46,931 nt of DNA from Methylocystis sp. GTDB lineage: Bacteria; Pseudomonadota; Alphaproteobacteria; Rhizobiales; Beijerinckiaceae. The stretch lies in NCBI RefSeq assembly GCF_021731785.1, contig NZ_JAKFWS010000055.1, positions 1-46,931 of the forward strand, read 5' to 3'. The notes below the pieces were generated by a model. That model was not told the DNA's origin. It did no database searches and saw only the letters and a program-made list of their open reading frames with translations. The translations under genes were made by a program, and so were the position numbers. This document shows, piece after piece, positions 1 to 8,333 of this stretch; the first letter of the stretch is position 1; each line of letters opens with the position of its first letter.

Positions 1-2
1 CG

Positions 3-1610
3 AATTGGCCCGAGGAACAAAAGCCGGAGCAATGGGACGCAGCGGCCGAAGTCGCTGCGGCGAAGGCGTCCCTTCATAAAAAGGCGGCGTCTGCCAAACA
101 CCAAGATGAAATCGGTCGCCTCGCCTCACTCGATCCGATTGCCTATGACGCCGAGCGGGCACTAGCGGCTGAAACGCTTGGTTGCCGAATCTCGACGCTC
201 GACAAGGAAGTTGGGAAGCGACGCGGCGAACGCGCGGCGACCGACGCCGCATCGCTCTGCGCCGACATTGAGCCGAGCGCCGACCCTGTGAACGTCTGCG
301 ATCTGCTGAATGACGTTCGCGCGACCGTGCATCGGTTCATTGTATGCGACAAGAACACGGCGACGGCGACGGCGCTTTGGTGCGCCTTCACCTGGTGCAT
401 CGAACACGTTCACGTCGCGCCGCTCGCGATCATCACGGCGCCGGAGAAGGGTTGCGGCAAAACTCAATTGCTCGACGTTATTGGCCGCATGTCCCGGCGT
501 CCGTTGTTCGCATCAAACATAACGCCAGCCGCGACTTTCCGAATCATCGAAGCGAAGACGCCGACGCTGTTAATTGACGAAGCCGACGCCTTCTTTCGAG
601 AGAACGAGGAATTGCGCGGCGTCGTAAACAGTGGGCATACGCGGACGAGCGCGTATGTGATTCGAACTGTTGGCGACGATTTTGAAGTGAAGCGTTTCTC
701 GACGTGGGGCGCCAAGGCAATCGCCGGCATAGGCAAGCTGCCCGAAACCGTCATGTCGCGCGGCATTGTTCTGAACCTGCGCCGAAAGCTCAAAACCGAA
801 AGCGTGCAGCGGCTGCGCCATGCGCCGCCCCGCATGTTTGAGGCGCTTGCCGCACGGCTCGCGCGCTTCGGACAGGATCACGGCAGCGCCATAGGCCGCG
901 CTCGGCCCGATCTTCCCGACGCGCTTGGCGATCGCGAACAGGACAACTGGGAACACCTGCTCGCAATCGCCAACTTGGCCGGTGGCGCATGGCCCCAAGA
1001 AGCGATGCGCGCCGCCTTGTCGATATGCGGCGCCAACGATCGCGAAGACCTATCGCTCGGCGAGCAACTGCTTCTCTCGATACGCGACGCCTTTGATCAG
1101 GACGGGGCAGACAAGCTTTCACGCGAAGAACTGCTGCGCCGTCTCGTCGCCGACGAAGAAGGACCATGGGCGACTTGGAACAAAGGCAAGCCAATGTCGG
1201 CGGCACAGTTCCGGAAGCGGCTCGCCGCCTTTGCGATCAAGACAAAGAAGGTTCGTCTCAACGCCTACCTGACGGCGCAGGGGTTCGAGCGCCGGCAATT
1301 CGAGGACGCTTGGAGTCGTTACCTTGATGGCGAGGACCATGTTTCCCCTGAGAGCACCTCTCAGAATCGGAACAATGGAACATCGCTGGAAAACCAAGCG
1401 TCTGAGCGTTCCGACGACGTTCCAGTTCCAGTTTCAGAATCGGAACATGCCGACTCCGCCCTCAATTCGTCGCCTGTTCCAAAATCAAAGTGGAACTGGA
1501 ACGCGAATGGAACGACGAATCCTCCGGAAAACCGGGAATGTTCCAATGTTCCATTTTCAGCCCCCCCCTCTAGGGAAGGCATACCTGAAGAGGGGGAGGA
1601 CGAGATATGA
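3..1610 (+). CDS. DUF3631-type replication ATPase/helicase, 5' end outside the window
   Basis: The frame is open from the first bases, so the gene starts to the left; 535 codons are visible. A P-loop (APEKGCGKT, about visible residues 146-154) and a Walker B strand (TLLIDEAD, about 188-195) are followed by an MSRGI arginine-finger-like segment, the arrangement of DUF3631 proteins. These are commonly joined to an N-terminal Toprim or primase domain in phages and integrative elements; that part would be off the window. Role inferred: priming or unwinding DNA when the element replicates. The last 90 or so residues are low-complexity, rich in Ser, Asn, Pro and Glu, and are encoded by an unusual run of TGGAAC/GTTCCA hexamers. 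The TGA overlaps the next gene's ATG, indicating translational coupling. Confidence 0.8.
   Translation, partial: NWPEEQKPEQWDAAAEVAAAKASLHKKAASAKHQDEIGRLASLDPIAYDAERALAAETLGCRISTLDKEVGKRRGERAATDAASLCADIEPSADPVNVCDLLNDVRATVHRFIVCDKNTATATALWCAFTWCIEHVHVAPLAIITAPEKGCGKTQLLDVIGRMSRRPLFASNITPAATFRIIEAKTPTLLIDEADAFFRENEELRGVVNSGHTRTSAYVIRTVGDDFEVKRFSTWGAKAIAGIGKLPETVMSRGIVLNLRRKLKTESVQRLRHAPPRMFEALAARLARFGQDHGSAIGRARPDLPDALGDREQDNWEHLLAIANLAGGAWPQEAMRAALSICGANDREDLSLGEQLLLSIRDAFDQDGADKLSREELLRRLVADEEGPWATWNKGKPMSAAQFRKRLAAFAIKTKKVRLNAYLTAQGFERRQFEDAWSRYLDGEDHVSPESTSQNRNNGTSLENQASERSDDVPVPVSESEHADSALNSSPVPKSKWNWNANGTTNPPENRECSNVPFSAPPSREGIPEEGEDEI
1369..1552. repeat. Cluster of TGGAAC/GTTCCA hexamers, iteron-like
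   Basis: Twelve GGAAC/GTTCC pentamers lie in 184 bp (starts at 1369, 1377, 1408, 1419, 1425, 1442, 1476, 1492, 1498, 1509, 1540, 1548). Nine extend to TGGAAC or its complement GTTCCA, and some are back to back (1491-1502) or 8 bp apart (1540-1553). By chance well under one hexamer would be expected. They sit in the low-complexity 3' end of the ATPase gene. Iteron arrays at or beside the replication gene are typical origins of phage satellites and plasmids, so an origin or a regulator-binding array is a reasonable reading. A purely protein-level repeat is the alternative. Confidence 0.5.
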
Positions 1611-2140
1611 GCGCCTCCCGCCTTATCAGAAAAGCAGCCGCTGAAGGCATTAGCGTCAAGCTGGAAAGCGACAATAAATTAAAGGCTTGCGGGCCGGCCG
1701 AGGCGCGAGCGAAATGGCTGCCTATCCTTCGCGAGCATAAGTCCGAGCTGCTCGCCGAATTGGCCGAATTGGAGTCAAATTCGCCAAGACCGCCAAGACC
1801 GCCACTCCGTCAAGGTGGGGAGGGACGGCGGACTTACGACGGCGCGTCGCCCCTCTCGCGCGACCAAAGGGCCATCGTGACCGTTCCGGCCGGCGCCGAT
1901 CCGTTCGCGACGGCTGCACAGCTAATCCGCATGGCGCGGGCAAGGGCGACGCCGGGCCGATCTTATCGCTTCCGACTCGTCGACCAGCGCGAAGCCGACC
2001 GGCGAAATGCGGAAGCCGCGCGCAACCATTCGACCGACCGCTATTGTGCCTGCGGCGCGCTCGCGCGGTGCCAATGGCTAACCGATGGCCGCCCGACTTG
2101 GACTTGCGACGAGTGTGCGCCGACAATGGGCCGCGCGTGA
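1607..2140 (+). CDS. TubC-N-like domain protein with C-terminal zinc-finger motif
   Basis: 177 residues, starting inside the stop of the ATPase gene (ATGA). Residues about 5-52 (AAAEGISVKLESDNKLKACG, then a helix ending HKSELLAELAEL) match the TubC N-terminal docking fold, first described in PKS/NRPS subunits but also present in small proteins of integrative elements next to replication genes. The C-terminus has C-x-C...C...C-x2-C cysteines (CACGALARC, TWTCDEC) that would bind zinc. The middle is Pro/Arg-rich and probably disordered. A role as a partner of the replication ATPase is inferred from the tight coupling; no enzyme function is visible. Confidence 0.6.
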   Translation: MSASRLIRKAAAEGISVKLESDNKLKACGPAEARAKWLPILREHKSELLAELAELESNSPRPPRPPLRQGGEGRRTYDGASPLSRDQRAIVTVPAGADPFATAAQLIRMARARATPGRSYRFRLVDQREADRRNAEAARNHSTDRYCACGALARCQWLTDGRPTWTCDECAPTMGRA

Positions 2141-2340
2141 CGGACCTCGATCCCACCTCGCCGAAAGTCCGCGCCGCGAACAAAGAAGCCTCGTGGCGGC
2201 ATTTGCTCGATCTAAAGCGGGCCGCGCATTCGCCGCGCTTCACTGAGCTGAAAATCTGCCCGCGCACTGATCGCGTGCTTGCGCTTCCAGCGCGCCGTCC
2301 GCCTCCGCCGCCGCGCAAAGCTTCCCGCCGGCCGCGATGA
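2137..2340 (+). CDS. Small basic hypothetical protein
   Basis: 67 codons from a GTG that overlaps the upstream stop (GTGA) and ending in a TGA that overlaps the next ATG (ATGA). This double coupling is the main reason to accept it. The product is basic, with a Pro/Arg-rich tail (RRPPPPPRK). No family was recognised. A longer frame extends upstream to 2044, but that would overlap the previous gene by nearly 100 bp, so the GTG is preferred. Confidence 0.5.
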   Translation: MTDLDPTSPKVRAANKEASWRHLLDLKRAAHSPRFTELKICPRTDRVLALPARRPPPPPRKASRRPR

Positions 2341-2744
2341 TGCCCGGCGTCGCCCTTCTCGTCGAAGCCGCCGAGCTTCGTGCACGCGCCGCAGTGGCTG
2401 AGGCCGAGGGACGCCGTCTCCAAGTGCGAGAGCGCCGCGATGCGATTGTCGCGGCGCTGGAGCTTTACGACGCCTCGTTGACGACGCGCTCAGCCGCACT
2501 GGAAATCGATCTTAAGCGCTATTTGGGCGTCGCGTGGCTGCGCGAGCGCGATCTTGAAAGTCTTCCCGAAACTTCGTCGCCATTGCGGCGCGCGCTTCAT
2601 CGGATAGCGCAATCGCGCAACGGCGAAGGCATTAAGGCGCGCAGAATTTTTGACGTTGCCAAAAAATGCAATCAGGAGCGCTTGCGATTGCATAAATTCC
2701 GCGACGAAGCTTCTCCCGAAAATGGAATAGGAGAGGCGCAATGA
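2337..2744 (+). CDS. Hypothetical helical protein of the integrative element
   Basis: 135 residues, starting with ATGATG in the overlap with the preceding stop and ending in an ATGA overlap with the next gene. The sequence is rich in Ala, Arg, Glu and Leu, with heptad-like stretches at the N-terminus (VEAAELRARAAVAEAEGRRL), so it is probably mainly helical. No domain was recognised. The unbroken chain of overlapping starts suggests co-translation with its neighbours. Confidence 0.55.
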   Translation: MMPGVALLVEAAELRARAAVAEAEGRRLQVRERRDAIVAALELYDASLTTRSAALEIDLKRYLGVAWLRERDLESLPETSSPLRRALHRIAQSRNGEGIKARRIFDVAKKCNQERLRLHKFRDEASPENGIGEAQ

Positions 2745-3493
2745 GCGTTATGTCATTTTTGACGACGAAGAAGTCGGCGCCCGCAGCGGCAATCCAAGAA
2801 ATGCAAGCAAGCCTCGAACGCTTGCGCGCCGAGCGTAAAGAATTTGAAAGCGCAGTCGAGAGCCACGGAGCCCGGCGCGCAGACGCGCTACTCAGCGACA
2901 TGACCGACGACGACATTGCAAAACTCGACGCCGCCGCCAACCTCGCGCAAATTCGCTTGGAGCGCTTGGAGATTTGCGAGCTATCGCTCGTTGAAAAACT
3001 CGACGCCGCTCGCGACTCCGCCCAACGTGAACGCCTGGCCAGCGAATTTGAGCGCGCGGCTTCGGCTATCGAGCCGGCCACGAAAAACTTGGAAACGGCG
3101 CTCGCGCCTGTCGCCGCAGCCTTCGCGGACCTTTGCAAAGCGATCCCGGCCGAAACCGGCTTGAAAAGATATTCCGACGGCCACACGACGGCGATTCCGG
3201 CCGATGCCGAAGCATTAGCGCGAGCGATTTTTGGCGCTGCGCTTTTCGACGCCGCGCCGGGGATTTTCGAAATGGCGCGTCAACGTCCGGCTTTTGCAGG
3301 TTACGGCGGCGGCGTCGAGCGCTCGCTTCACATCTTTTCGCTTGTCGGCGACACGCTGCTGCCGCGCTGCGCCGGCTTGTGCGGCGAGGAAAGCCGGGTT
3401 TTGCCGGCGCTCGACACAGCCCGATTGCTCCTCGTCTCGCCGCTTCGATCGAAGGCGCAGGCGCTACGCGAGGGCGTCGACGACGCGTCGTGA
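2741..3493 (+). CDS. Coiled-coil hypothetical protein of the integrative element
   Basis: 250 residues, coupled to the previous gene by ATGA. The first 150 residues are strongly helical with charged heptads (IQEMQASLERLRAERKEF; LAQIRLERLEICELSLVEKL), suggesting one or two coiled coils. The C-terminal 100 residues are more globular. Small phage-like proteins with this outline are often structural or scaffolding-like, but nothing specific was recognised, so no function is assigned. Confidence 0.6.
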   Translation: MSVMSFLTTKKSAPAAAIQEMQASLERLRAERKEFESAVESHGARRADALLSDMTDDDIAKLDAAANLAQIRLERLEICELSLVEKLDAARDSAQRERLASEFERAASAIEPATKNLETALAPVAAAFADLCKAIPAETGLKRYSDGHTTAIPADAEALARAIFGAALFDAAPGIFEMARQRPAFAGYGGGVERSLHIFSLVGDTLLPRCAGLCGEESRVLPALDTARLLLVSPLRSKAQALREGVDDAS

Positions 3494-3589
3494 ATCCCGT
3501 CGGCGGTTTTTGTTGCTGGCCGCTCGACGGGCGGCGCGCAGTCTGCTCGGCGGCTGCGCGCCTACCTTTCACAAGAACTGGAGACTGAA

Positions 3590-3763
3590 ATGCGACAAGA
3601 CAAAACCACCCCGGCGCCGCAAGAACTGACGGACGAAAAGCTTCGCGCCGAATGGGAGCGTGATCCGAAGGCGCGCGCCGAATTTATGAACTTCGCCGAC
3701 TTCGCCTCATTTGCCAAAGCGCAAGCGTCGGGCAAGCTGCGCATTCTGCGTCGGCCGGAGTGA
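3590..3763 (+). CDS. Small hypothetical protein (57 aa)
   Basis: The ATG at 3590 is preceded by GGAG about 7 bases upstream, the clearest ribosome binding site in this part of the element. The 57-residue product is charged (DEKLRAEWERDPKARAEF) and ends in a basic stretch. Codon use resembles that of the neighbours. It is separated from the preceding gene by 96 bp in which no other gene was seen. No family was recognised. Confidence 0.5.
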   Translation: MRQDKTTPAPQELTDEKLRAEWERDPKARAEFMNFADFASFAKAQASGKLRILRRPE

Positions 3764-3944
3764 GGCTGCGCGGTTTCTCGCTGCCGCAAGCCCCTATGGC
3801 GATCTCGGGTCCTGGTAAAAGTCCGTTTCCAATGCGAGGGGCCAGAGCGCGAGATGGGAACCTATGCAGATTTTTACTAAAGGCTGCGACAAGCATTTGT
3901 TTTTATGTAGATAAGTGAAATAGCGGGCGAAAGCCGTAAAAAAT
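3764..3944. other. Intergenic stretch before the terminase-like gene
   Basis: About 180 bp with noticeably higher A+T than the flanks, especially 3865-3945. It is the only break of this size between the element's genes, so a promoter for the small-terminase pair is likely here. No convincing -35/-10 pair could be picked out by eye. Confidence 0.3.
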
Positions 3945-4457
3945 ATGCGAGAAAATGTGGGTGCGGCTTTGACGAAAAGAGGCGACGAATATCTCAGCCA
4001 AACCGTGTTCGGCGATCGCACAGGAATGTCGCGACAGCGCGTAAGTCGGTTTGTTCGAGAGGGCGTGATCCCCGCGGGCGCTGACGGGAAAATTCATTGG
4101 CTTGTCGGCCTTCAGGCGTTGATTGAGCACCTATCGGAAATGGCCGCCGGACGTGGCGGCGGTTCATTAACACAGGCTCGCATCGCCTTGGCGAACGCGC
4201 AGAAGGAAGCAATTGAGCTAAAAAACGCTGCGGCAAAGCGGGAATTGGTGCCAGCGGCCGAAGTAGAGTCCGCGTGGAGCGACATTTTGTCCACCATCCG
4301 AGCGCGTATGTTGGCGCTCGCCTCCGACATTGCGCAGCTACTCCCGCATCTGTCGAAACATGACATCCTGGCGATCGATTCCGCGATCCGCGACGCGCTC
4401 CACGAAGCGGCCGACGCTATTGGGGCTGACGGCGGGGCGGCCGAAGCCGTCAAATGA
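3945..4457 (+). CDS. Phage small terminase subunit, Nu1-like
   Basis: 170 residues. The N-terminal part holds a helix-turn-helix (TVFGDRTGMSRQRVSRFVRE) followed by a short winged segment (GKIHWLVGLQALIEHL), as in lambda Nu1-type terminases that recognise the packaging site. The second half is helical (ELKNAAAKRELVPAAEVESAW, then ILSTIRARMLALASDIA), matching the oligomerisation region of this family. In phages the small subunit delivers DNA to the large ATPase subunit. No large subunit is seen in the window, which fits a satellite that redirects packaging by a helper phage. No strong ribosome binding site precedes the ATG, so a somewhat later start is possible. Confidence 0.75.
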   Translation: MRENVGAALTKRGDEYLSQTVFGDRTGMSRQRVSRFVREGVIPAGADGKIHWLVGLQALIEHLSEMAAGRGGGSLTQARIALANAQKEAIELKNAAAKRELVPAAEVESAWSDILSTIRARMLALASDIAQLLPHLSKHDILAIDSAIRDALHEAADAIGADGGAAEAVK

Positions 4458-4696
4458 CGAGGATGACGCTCGCCGAAAAAGACGACACGACACGAGTCGT
4501 GAATCTCGTTCTGTCGCAGTGCGCGGCATGTGCGACTGCCGATCAAACGCGCGGCCTCGCGATGAAATTTGTGCATGGCGGCGCCGCGGCGCTTGTCTCG
4601 ACGGCGGGTTACGACTTCGCGCTCGATTTTATGAAAAAGCTGACTGCTATCCTCGAAAGAGAAGCCGAGGAAGAACGCCGCGCGGCGATGAGCTAA
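4454..4696 (+). CDS. Hypothetical protein coupled to the small terminase
   Basis: 80 residues. The ATG overlaps the stop of the terminase gene (ATGA). The sequence contains a Cys pair (CAACA), a hydrophobic helix-like middle and a highly charged C-terminus (AILEREAEEERRAAMS). No family was recognised. Coupling suggests it works with the terminase-like protein or shares its regulation. It is the last complete gene before the tRNA-Val junction. Confidence 0.55.
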   Translation: MTRMTLAEKDDTTRVVNLVLSQCAACATADQTRGLAMKFVHGGAAALVSTAGYDFALDFMKKLTAILEREAEEERRAAMS

Positions 4697-4877
4697 GCGC
4701 GCGCGGGGGCAATACCTGCCGCCGCTAGAGAACGCCCCGACCACGGATGAACTGGCGGAGCGTTTTTATTTGGCGCTCGCCGAAGCGACACCGCTCCGAT
4801 TTTCCAATTCCTGCTTCCCCTATGCTTCCCCGGTGGAGACTGCTAGCAGCGCTTCATGTCTAATCACTTGATTTTAT
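4697..4877. other. Element edge; possible gene fragment
   Basis: This 181-bp stretch has no gene with a start codon. One plus-strand frame nevertheless reads like protein for about 50 codons (RGQYLPPLENAPTTDELAER, then a stop near 4870) and has coding-like codon use. It could be the remnant of a gene cut by recombination at the element boundary or separated by a frameshift. The last 20 bases run straight into the tRNA-Val 3' end. Confidence 0.3.
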
Positions 4878-4905
4878 TGGTGGGCGGTGACGGTCTCGAA
4901 CCGCC
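4878..4905 (-). other. Candidate attachment site core at the tRNA-Val 3' end
   Basis: The 3' part of tRNA-Val (acceptor 3' strand, encoded CCA and T arm) directly borders the integrative element. Tyrosine integrases commonly recombine in this part of tRNA genes and leave an intact tRNA at one end. The second copy of the core would lie at the other element end, outside the window, so the exact limits cannot be set. Confidence 0.4.
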
Positions 4906-4953
4906 GACCCTCTCGGTGTAAACGAGATGCTCTACCAACTGAGCTAACCGCCC
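4878..4953 (-). tRNA. tRNA-Val (anticodon TAC)
   Basis: Read on the minus strand, 76 nt form a full cloverleaf. The 7-bp acceptor is GGGCGGT/ACCGCCC, the D arm contains TAGCTCAGTTGGTAGAGC, the anticodon stem TCTCG/CGAGA carries loop TTTACAC, and the T loop is GTTCGAGAC. The 3' CCA is encoded. The anticodon TAC decodes valine GUA/GUG codons. Its 3' end faces the integrative element; its 5' side faces the hupB terminator. Confidence 0.95.
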
Positions 4954-5015
4954 AAACAGCGCGACGCGCGGCCCGCGACGTTTTAAGGGCGGGGTCGGCG
5001 CGAAGCAAGCCGAGC

Positions 5016-5048
5016 AAAAAAACGACGGCCGCCGGAATGCCGACGGCC
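5016..5048 (-). terminator. Rho-independent terminator after hupB
   Basis: On the minus strand a 9-bp stem (GGCCGTCGG / CCGGCGGCC, one G-T pair) closes a CATT loop and is followed, after GTCG, by seven T residues. It lies about 55 bp beyond the hupB stop and should end that transcript before the tRNA gene. Confidence 0.75.
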
Positions 5049-5102
5049 ATCGTGCGAAGTTCTGGAAAACGCCTACGACGCCAGCGCCTCCCTGCGCCGG
5101 CG

Positions 5103-5384
5103 CTATTTGGCTTTGTTGAGCGAGGCTTTCAGCGTCGCGCCAGGCTTGAAACGGGCGCTCTTTGACGCCGGAATCTTGATCTCTTCGCCGGTCGCCGGAT
5201 TGCGGCCCTTGCCGGCGGCGCGCTTCTTGACCGAAAAGGTGCCGAAGCCGACGAGGCGGACTTCGTCGCCCTTCTTGAGGGCCTTCGTGATGCCGTCGAT
5301 GACCGCGTCGATGGCGGCCGCCGCCGCCGCTTTCGAGCTGTCCGTCTCGTTCGCGACGTGCTCGACGAGTTCCAGTTTGTTCAT
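5103..5384 (-). CDS. hupB: DNA-binding protein HU (HU-beta type)
   Basis: 93 residues, the usual HU length. The N-terminus MNKLELVEHVANET matches the helical dimerisation part. The conserved beta-arm region appears as GFGTFSVKKRAAGKGRNPATG, including the arm-tip RNPATG that intercalates into DNA. HU is a nucleoid protein that bends and wraps DNA without strong sequence preference. It sits downstream of lon on the same strand, as in many alphaproteobacteria, but is separated by about 305 bp and a terminator, so it is probably transcribed on its own. A strong terminator follows. Confidence 0.95.
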   Translation of the reverse strand: MNKLELVEHVANETDSSKAAAAAAIDAVIDGITKALKKGDEVRLVGFGTFSVKKRAAGKGRNPATGEEIKIPASKSARFKPGATLKASLNKAK

Positions 5385-5689
5385 GGCCTTTGTCCTTCTC
5401 CTTCACTGCGAGCCGCCCGGGCGTAGAATGCGCGACCTCGAATCGGCGTTGCGCAGCGATGGCGAGTGTTGGTCGCGAATCGCAGTAAATGCAAGGGATG
5501 CCGGCCGCCAAAGGCGCAAAATCGCTGGATTTCCGGGGGAAACGACCGCCGCGCCGCGGAAAAATCATGCATACCATGGGCTGCAGGCCGCACATTTACG
5601 TCAGAAAGAATAGAGCCCCGCCAATGTCATAAAGAAAAGAGCCCCGCCTGAAGGCGGGGCTCTCGAGCCGTTCGTCTAAGGGTCGGCGG
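5385..5689. other. hupB upstream region and lon 3' flank
   Basis: 305 bp between hupB and lon without a credible gene. It holds the lon terminator at its right end, a loose copy of that terminator's left arm at 5612-5622, and by position the hupB promoter (minus strand, roughly 5400-5550). No clear promoter boxes could be assigned by eye. Confidence 0.5.
5628..5663 (-). terminator. Rho-independent terminator after lon
   Basis: A perfect 11-bp stem AGAGCCCCGCC / GGCGGGGCTCT (5638-5648 and 5653-5663) closes a 4-base loop. Read on the minus strand it is followed by TTTCTTTAT. It starts 27 bp beyond the lon stop. The same 11-base left arm occurs again at 5612-5622, so an alternative pairing with a larger loop is possible. 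Confidence 0.8.
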
Positions 5690-8119
5690 TCAATGTGCGC
5701 GCACGCCCGATCCGTCGTCATCGCTGATGGCGGCGCCGTGCTTAGCGATGGCGGCGGCGTCCTCCTGCCATTTGATCGGCGTCGGCTGCGAAATCAGCGC
5801 ATGGCGCAGCACCTCTTCCATGCGCGCAACCGGGACAATCTCCAGGCCATTCTTCACCGCGTCCGGGATTTCCGCCAAATCCTTGGCGTTCTCCTCGGGG
5901 ATCAGCACCTTCTTCAGTCCGCCGCGGAGCGCCGCCAGTAGCTTTTCCTTCAAGCCGCCGATCGGCAGCACCCGGCCACGCAGCGTGATCTCGCCGGTCA
6001 TGGCGATGTCGCGCTTTACGGGAATCCCGGTGATGATCGAGACGATCGCGGTCGCCATCGCCACGCCCGCCGACGGCCCATCCTTCGGCGTCGCGCCTTC
6101 CGGCACGTGCACGTGGAAGTCGCGACGATCGAAGATCGGCGGTTCGACGCCAAAGTCGACGGCGCGTGAGCGCACATAGGACGCCGCCGCTGAAATCGAC
6201 TCTTTCATCACGTCGCGCAGATTGCCGGTGACCGTCATCTTGCCCTTGCCGGGCATCATGACGCCTTCGATCGTCAGCAATTCGCCGCCGACCTCGGTCC
6301 AGGCAAGTCCCGTAACGACGCCGACCTGATCTTCGAGTTCGGCTTCGCCATAGCGGAATTTCGGCACGCCGAGATAATCCGAGAGGTTCTCGTTGGTGAC
6401 GACGATCTTCTCCTTCTTCTTGAGGAGAATCTCCTTCACCGCCTTGCGCGCCAGATTGGAGATTTCGCGCTCCAGATTGCGCACGCCCGCTTCGCGCGTA
6501 TAGCGGCGGATGAGCGTGAGCAGGCCGTCGTCGGCGATCATCCATTCTTCAGGCGCAAGACCATGCTTGTGCACCGCATTGGGGATGAGGTGCCTGCGCG
6601 CGATCTCTACCTTCTCGTTTTCCGTGTAGCCGGCGATGCGGATGATCTCCATACGATCCATCAGCGGCGGTGGAATGTTCAGCGTATTCGCCGTCGTAAC
6701 GAACATCACATTCGACAGATCGTAGTCGACCTCGAGGTAATGGTCGTTGAATGTGGCGTTCTGCTCCGGGTCGAGCACTTCGAGCAAGGCCGATGACGGA
6801 TCGCCTCGGAAGTCCATGCCCATCTTGTCGATCTCGTCCAAAAGGAAAAGCGGATTGGACGTTTTCGCCTTGCGCATCGACTGGATGATCTTGCCGGGCA
6901 TCGAGCCGATATAGGTGCGCCGGTGTCCGCGGATTTCCGCTTCGTCGCGCACGCCGCCAAGCGACATGCGCACGAATTCGCGGCCGGTGGCCTTTGCGAT
7001 CGACTTGCCGAGCGAAGTCTTGCCGACGCCGGGCGGGCCGACGAGGCAGAGGATCGGGCCGGTCAGTTTGTTGGCGCGGCTCTGCACGGCGAGATACTCA
7101 AGGATGCGCTCCTTGACCTTCTCGAGGCCGAAATGTTCGGCGTCGAGCACTGCCTCCGCCTGTCCGAGATCCCGCTTCACTTTGGAGCGCTTGCCCCACG
7201 GGATCGACAGGATCCAGTCGAGATAGTTGCGCACGACGGTGGCTTCCGCCGACATCGGCGACATCTGCCGCAGCTTCTTGAATTCGGCGAGGGCCTTGTC
7301 GCGCGCGTCCTTGGAGAGCTTAGTGTTCTTGATGCGCTCCTCGAGTTCGGCGAGGTCGTCCTTGCCCTCCTCGTCGCCCAGCTCCTTCTGGATCGCCTTC
7401 ATCTGCTCGTTGAGATAATATTCGCGCTGCGTCTTCTCCATCTGGCGCTTGACGCGCGTGCGAATGCGCTTCTCGACCTGCAGGACCGAGATCTCGCTCT
7501 CCATCAGCGACAGACATTTTTCGAGGCGCCGTGCGACGCTGATCGTCTCGAGCACGTCTTGCTTCTCGGCGATCTTGACCGAAAGGTGAGACGCCACGGT
7601 ATCGGAGAGTTTCGAATAGTCGTCGATCTGCGTGACCGCGCCGACGACTTCGGACGAGACTCGCTTGTTGAGTTTCACATAGCTTTCGAATTCGGCGATC
7701 ACTGAGCGCCCGAGCGCTTCGACCTCAACCGGAGAGCCGAGATCGTCGGCGAGAACTTCGGCGTCCGCCTCATAATAGTCGTCGGCGCGGGTATACGTGC
7801 GCACGCTGGCGCGCGATACGCCTTCGACCAGCACCTTCACCGTGCCGTCGGGCAGCTTCAAGAGCTGAAGCACTGAGGCGAGCGTCCCGATCGAATAGAT
7901 GGCGTCCGACGCGGGATCGTCGTCTCCCGCGTTCTTCTGCGTCGCCAGCAGAATAAGCCGATCGGATTTCGTCACCTCTTCAAGCGCGCGGATGGATTTC
8001 TCGCGCGCAACGAAAAGTGGGACAATCATGTGCGGAAAGACGACAATGTCGCGCAGCGGCAGCACCGGATAGCTTTCGACGGCCCCGGGCGTGACGGCGT
8101 CTCGCTTTTCGTTCGACAT
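5690..8119 (-). CDS. lon: ATP-dependent protease Lon
   Basis: 809 residues, a normal length for bacterial LonA. The N-terminal substrate-recognition domain starts [20 protein letters not shown]. The AAA+ module shows [15 protein letters not shown] and [10 protein letters not shown]. The C-terminal protease domain has the Ser-Lys dyad: Ser683 in [11 protein letters not shown] and Lys726 in [10 protein letters not shown]. Lon degrades misfolded and short-lived regulatory proteins in the cytoplasm. It follows clpX with a 214-bp gap on the same strand and is closed by a strong terminator. The C-terminal tail after the protease domain ([14 protein letters not shown]...) is slightly longer than in enteric Lon. 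Confidence 0.97.
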   Translation of the reverse strand: MSNEKRDAVTPGAVESYPVLPLRDIVVFPHMIVPLFVAREKSIRALEEVTKSDRLILLATQKNAGDDDPASDAIYSIGTLASVLQLLKLPDGTVKVLVEGVSRASVRTYTRADDYYEADAEVLADDLGSPVEVEALGRSVIAEFESYVKLNKRVSSEVVGAVTQIDDYSKLSDTVASHLSVKIAEKQDVLETISVARRLEKCLSLMESEISVLQVEKRIRTRVKRQMEKTQREYYLNEQMKAIQKELGDEEGKDDLAELEERIKNTKLSKDARDKALAEFKKLRQMSPMSAEATVVRNYLDWILSIPWGKRSKVKRDLGQAEAVLDAEHFGLEKVKERILEYLAVQSRANKLTGPILCLVGPPGVGKTSLGKSIAKATGREFVRMSLGGVRDEAEIRGHRRTYIGSMPGKIIQSMRKAKTSNPLFLLDEIDKMGMDFRGDPSSALLEVLDPEQNATFNDHYLEVDYDLSNVMFVTTANTLNIPPPLMDRMEIIRIAGYTENEKVEIARRHLIPNAVHKHGLAPEEWMIADDGLLTLIRRYTREAGVRNLEREISNLARKAVKEILLKKKEKIVVTNENLSDYLGVPKFRYGEAELEDQVGVVTGLAWTEVGGELLTIEGVMMPGKGKMTVTGNLRDVMKESISAAASYVRSRAVDFGVEPPIFDRRDFHVHVPEGATPKDGPSAGVAMATAIVSIITGIPVKRDIAMTGEITLRGRVLPIGGLKEKLLAALRGGLKKVLIPEENAKDLAEIPDAVKNGLEIVPVARMEEVLRHALISQPTPIKWQEDAAAIAKHGAAISDDDGSGVRAH

Positions 8120-8333
8120 TTTCTTGTCCTGTCCTTGACCACGCCCCGCTCAAGCGGCGACGCGAAACCGCGGGCGATTTGGGTTTAAGGCCGCGATACG
8201 GTCGCCCGCCGATTTCGCGCCACAAAGGACCGCCGGCTGTCGCGCCCGACGGCCCCGCTAACGCAAATGGGATACGCAAACAATTGATTCAAGGCGCTAC
8301 GGCGCCAGAGCTTAATTCCGCTTTCGCGGCGCT

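Larger units (their letters stand above)
1..4877. mobile_element. Right-hand part of a tRNA-Val-associated integrative element, phage-satellite-like
   Basis: The region between the window start and the 3' end of the tRNA-Val gene carries only accessory genes on one strand: a DUF3631 replication-type ATPase, several short unrecognised genes joined by ATGA or GTGA overlaps, and a Nu1-like small terminase. Core genes begin immediately beyond the tRNA. An element ending flush at the 3' end of a tRNA is the classic outcome of integrase-mediated insertion. No capsid, portal, tail, lysis or large terminase gene is seen here, and replication plus small terminase alone is what phage satellites (PICI-type) keep. 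The left boundary and any integrase or AlpA-type regulator are outside the window, so the satellite label is inference; the element itself is well supported. Confidence 0.7.
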
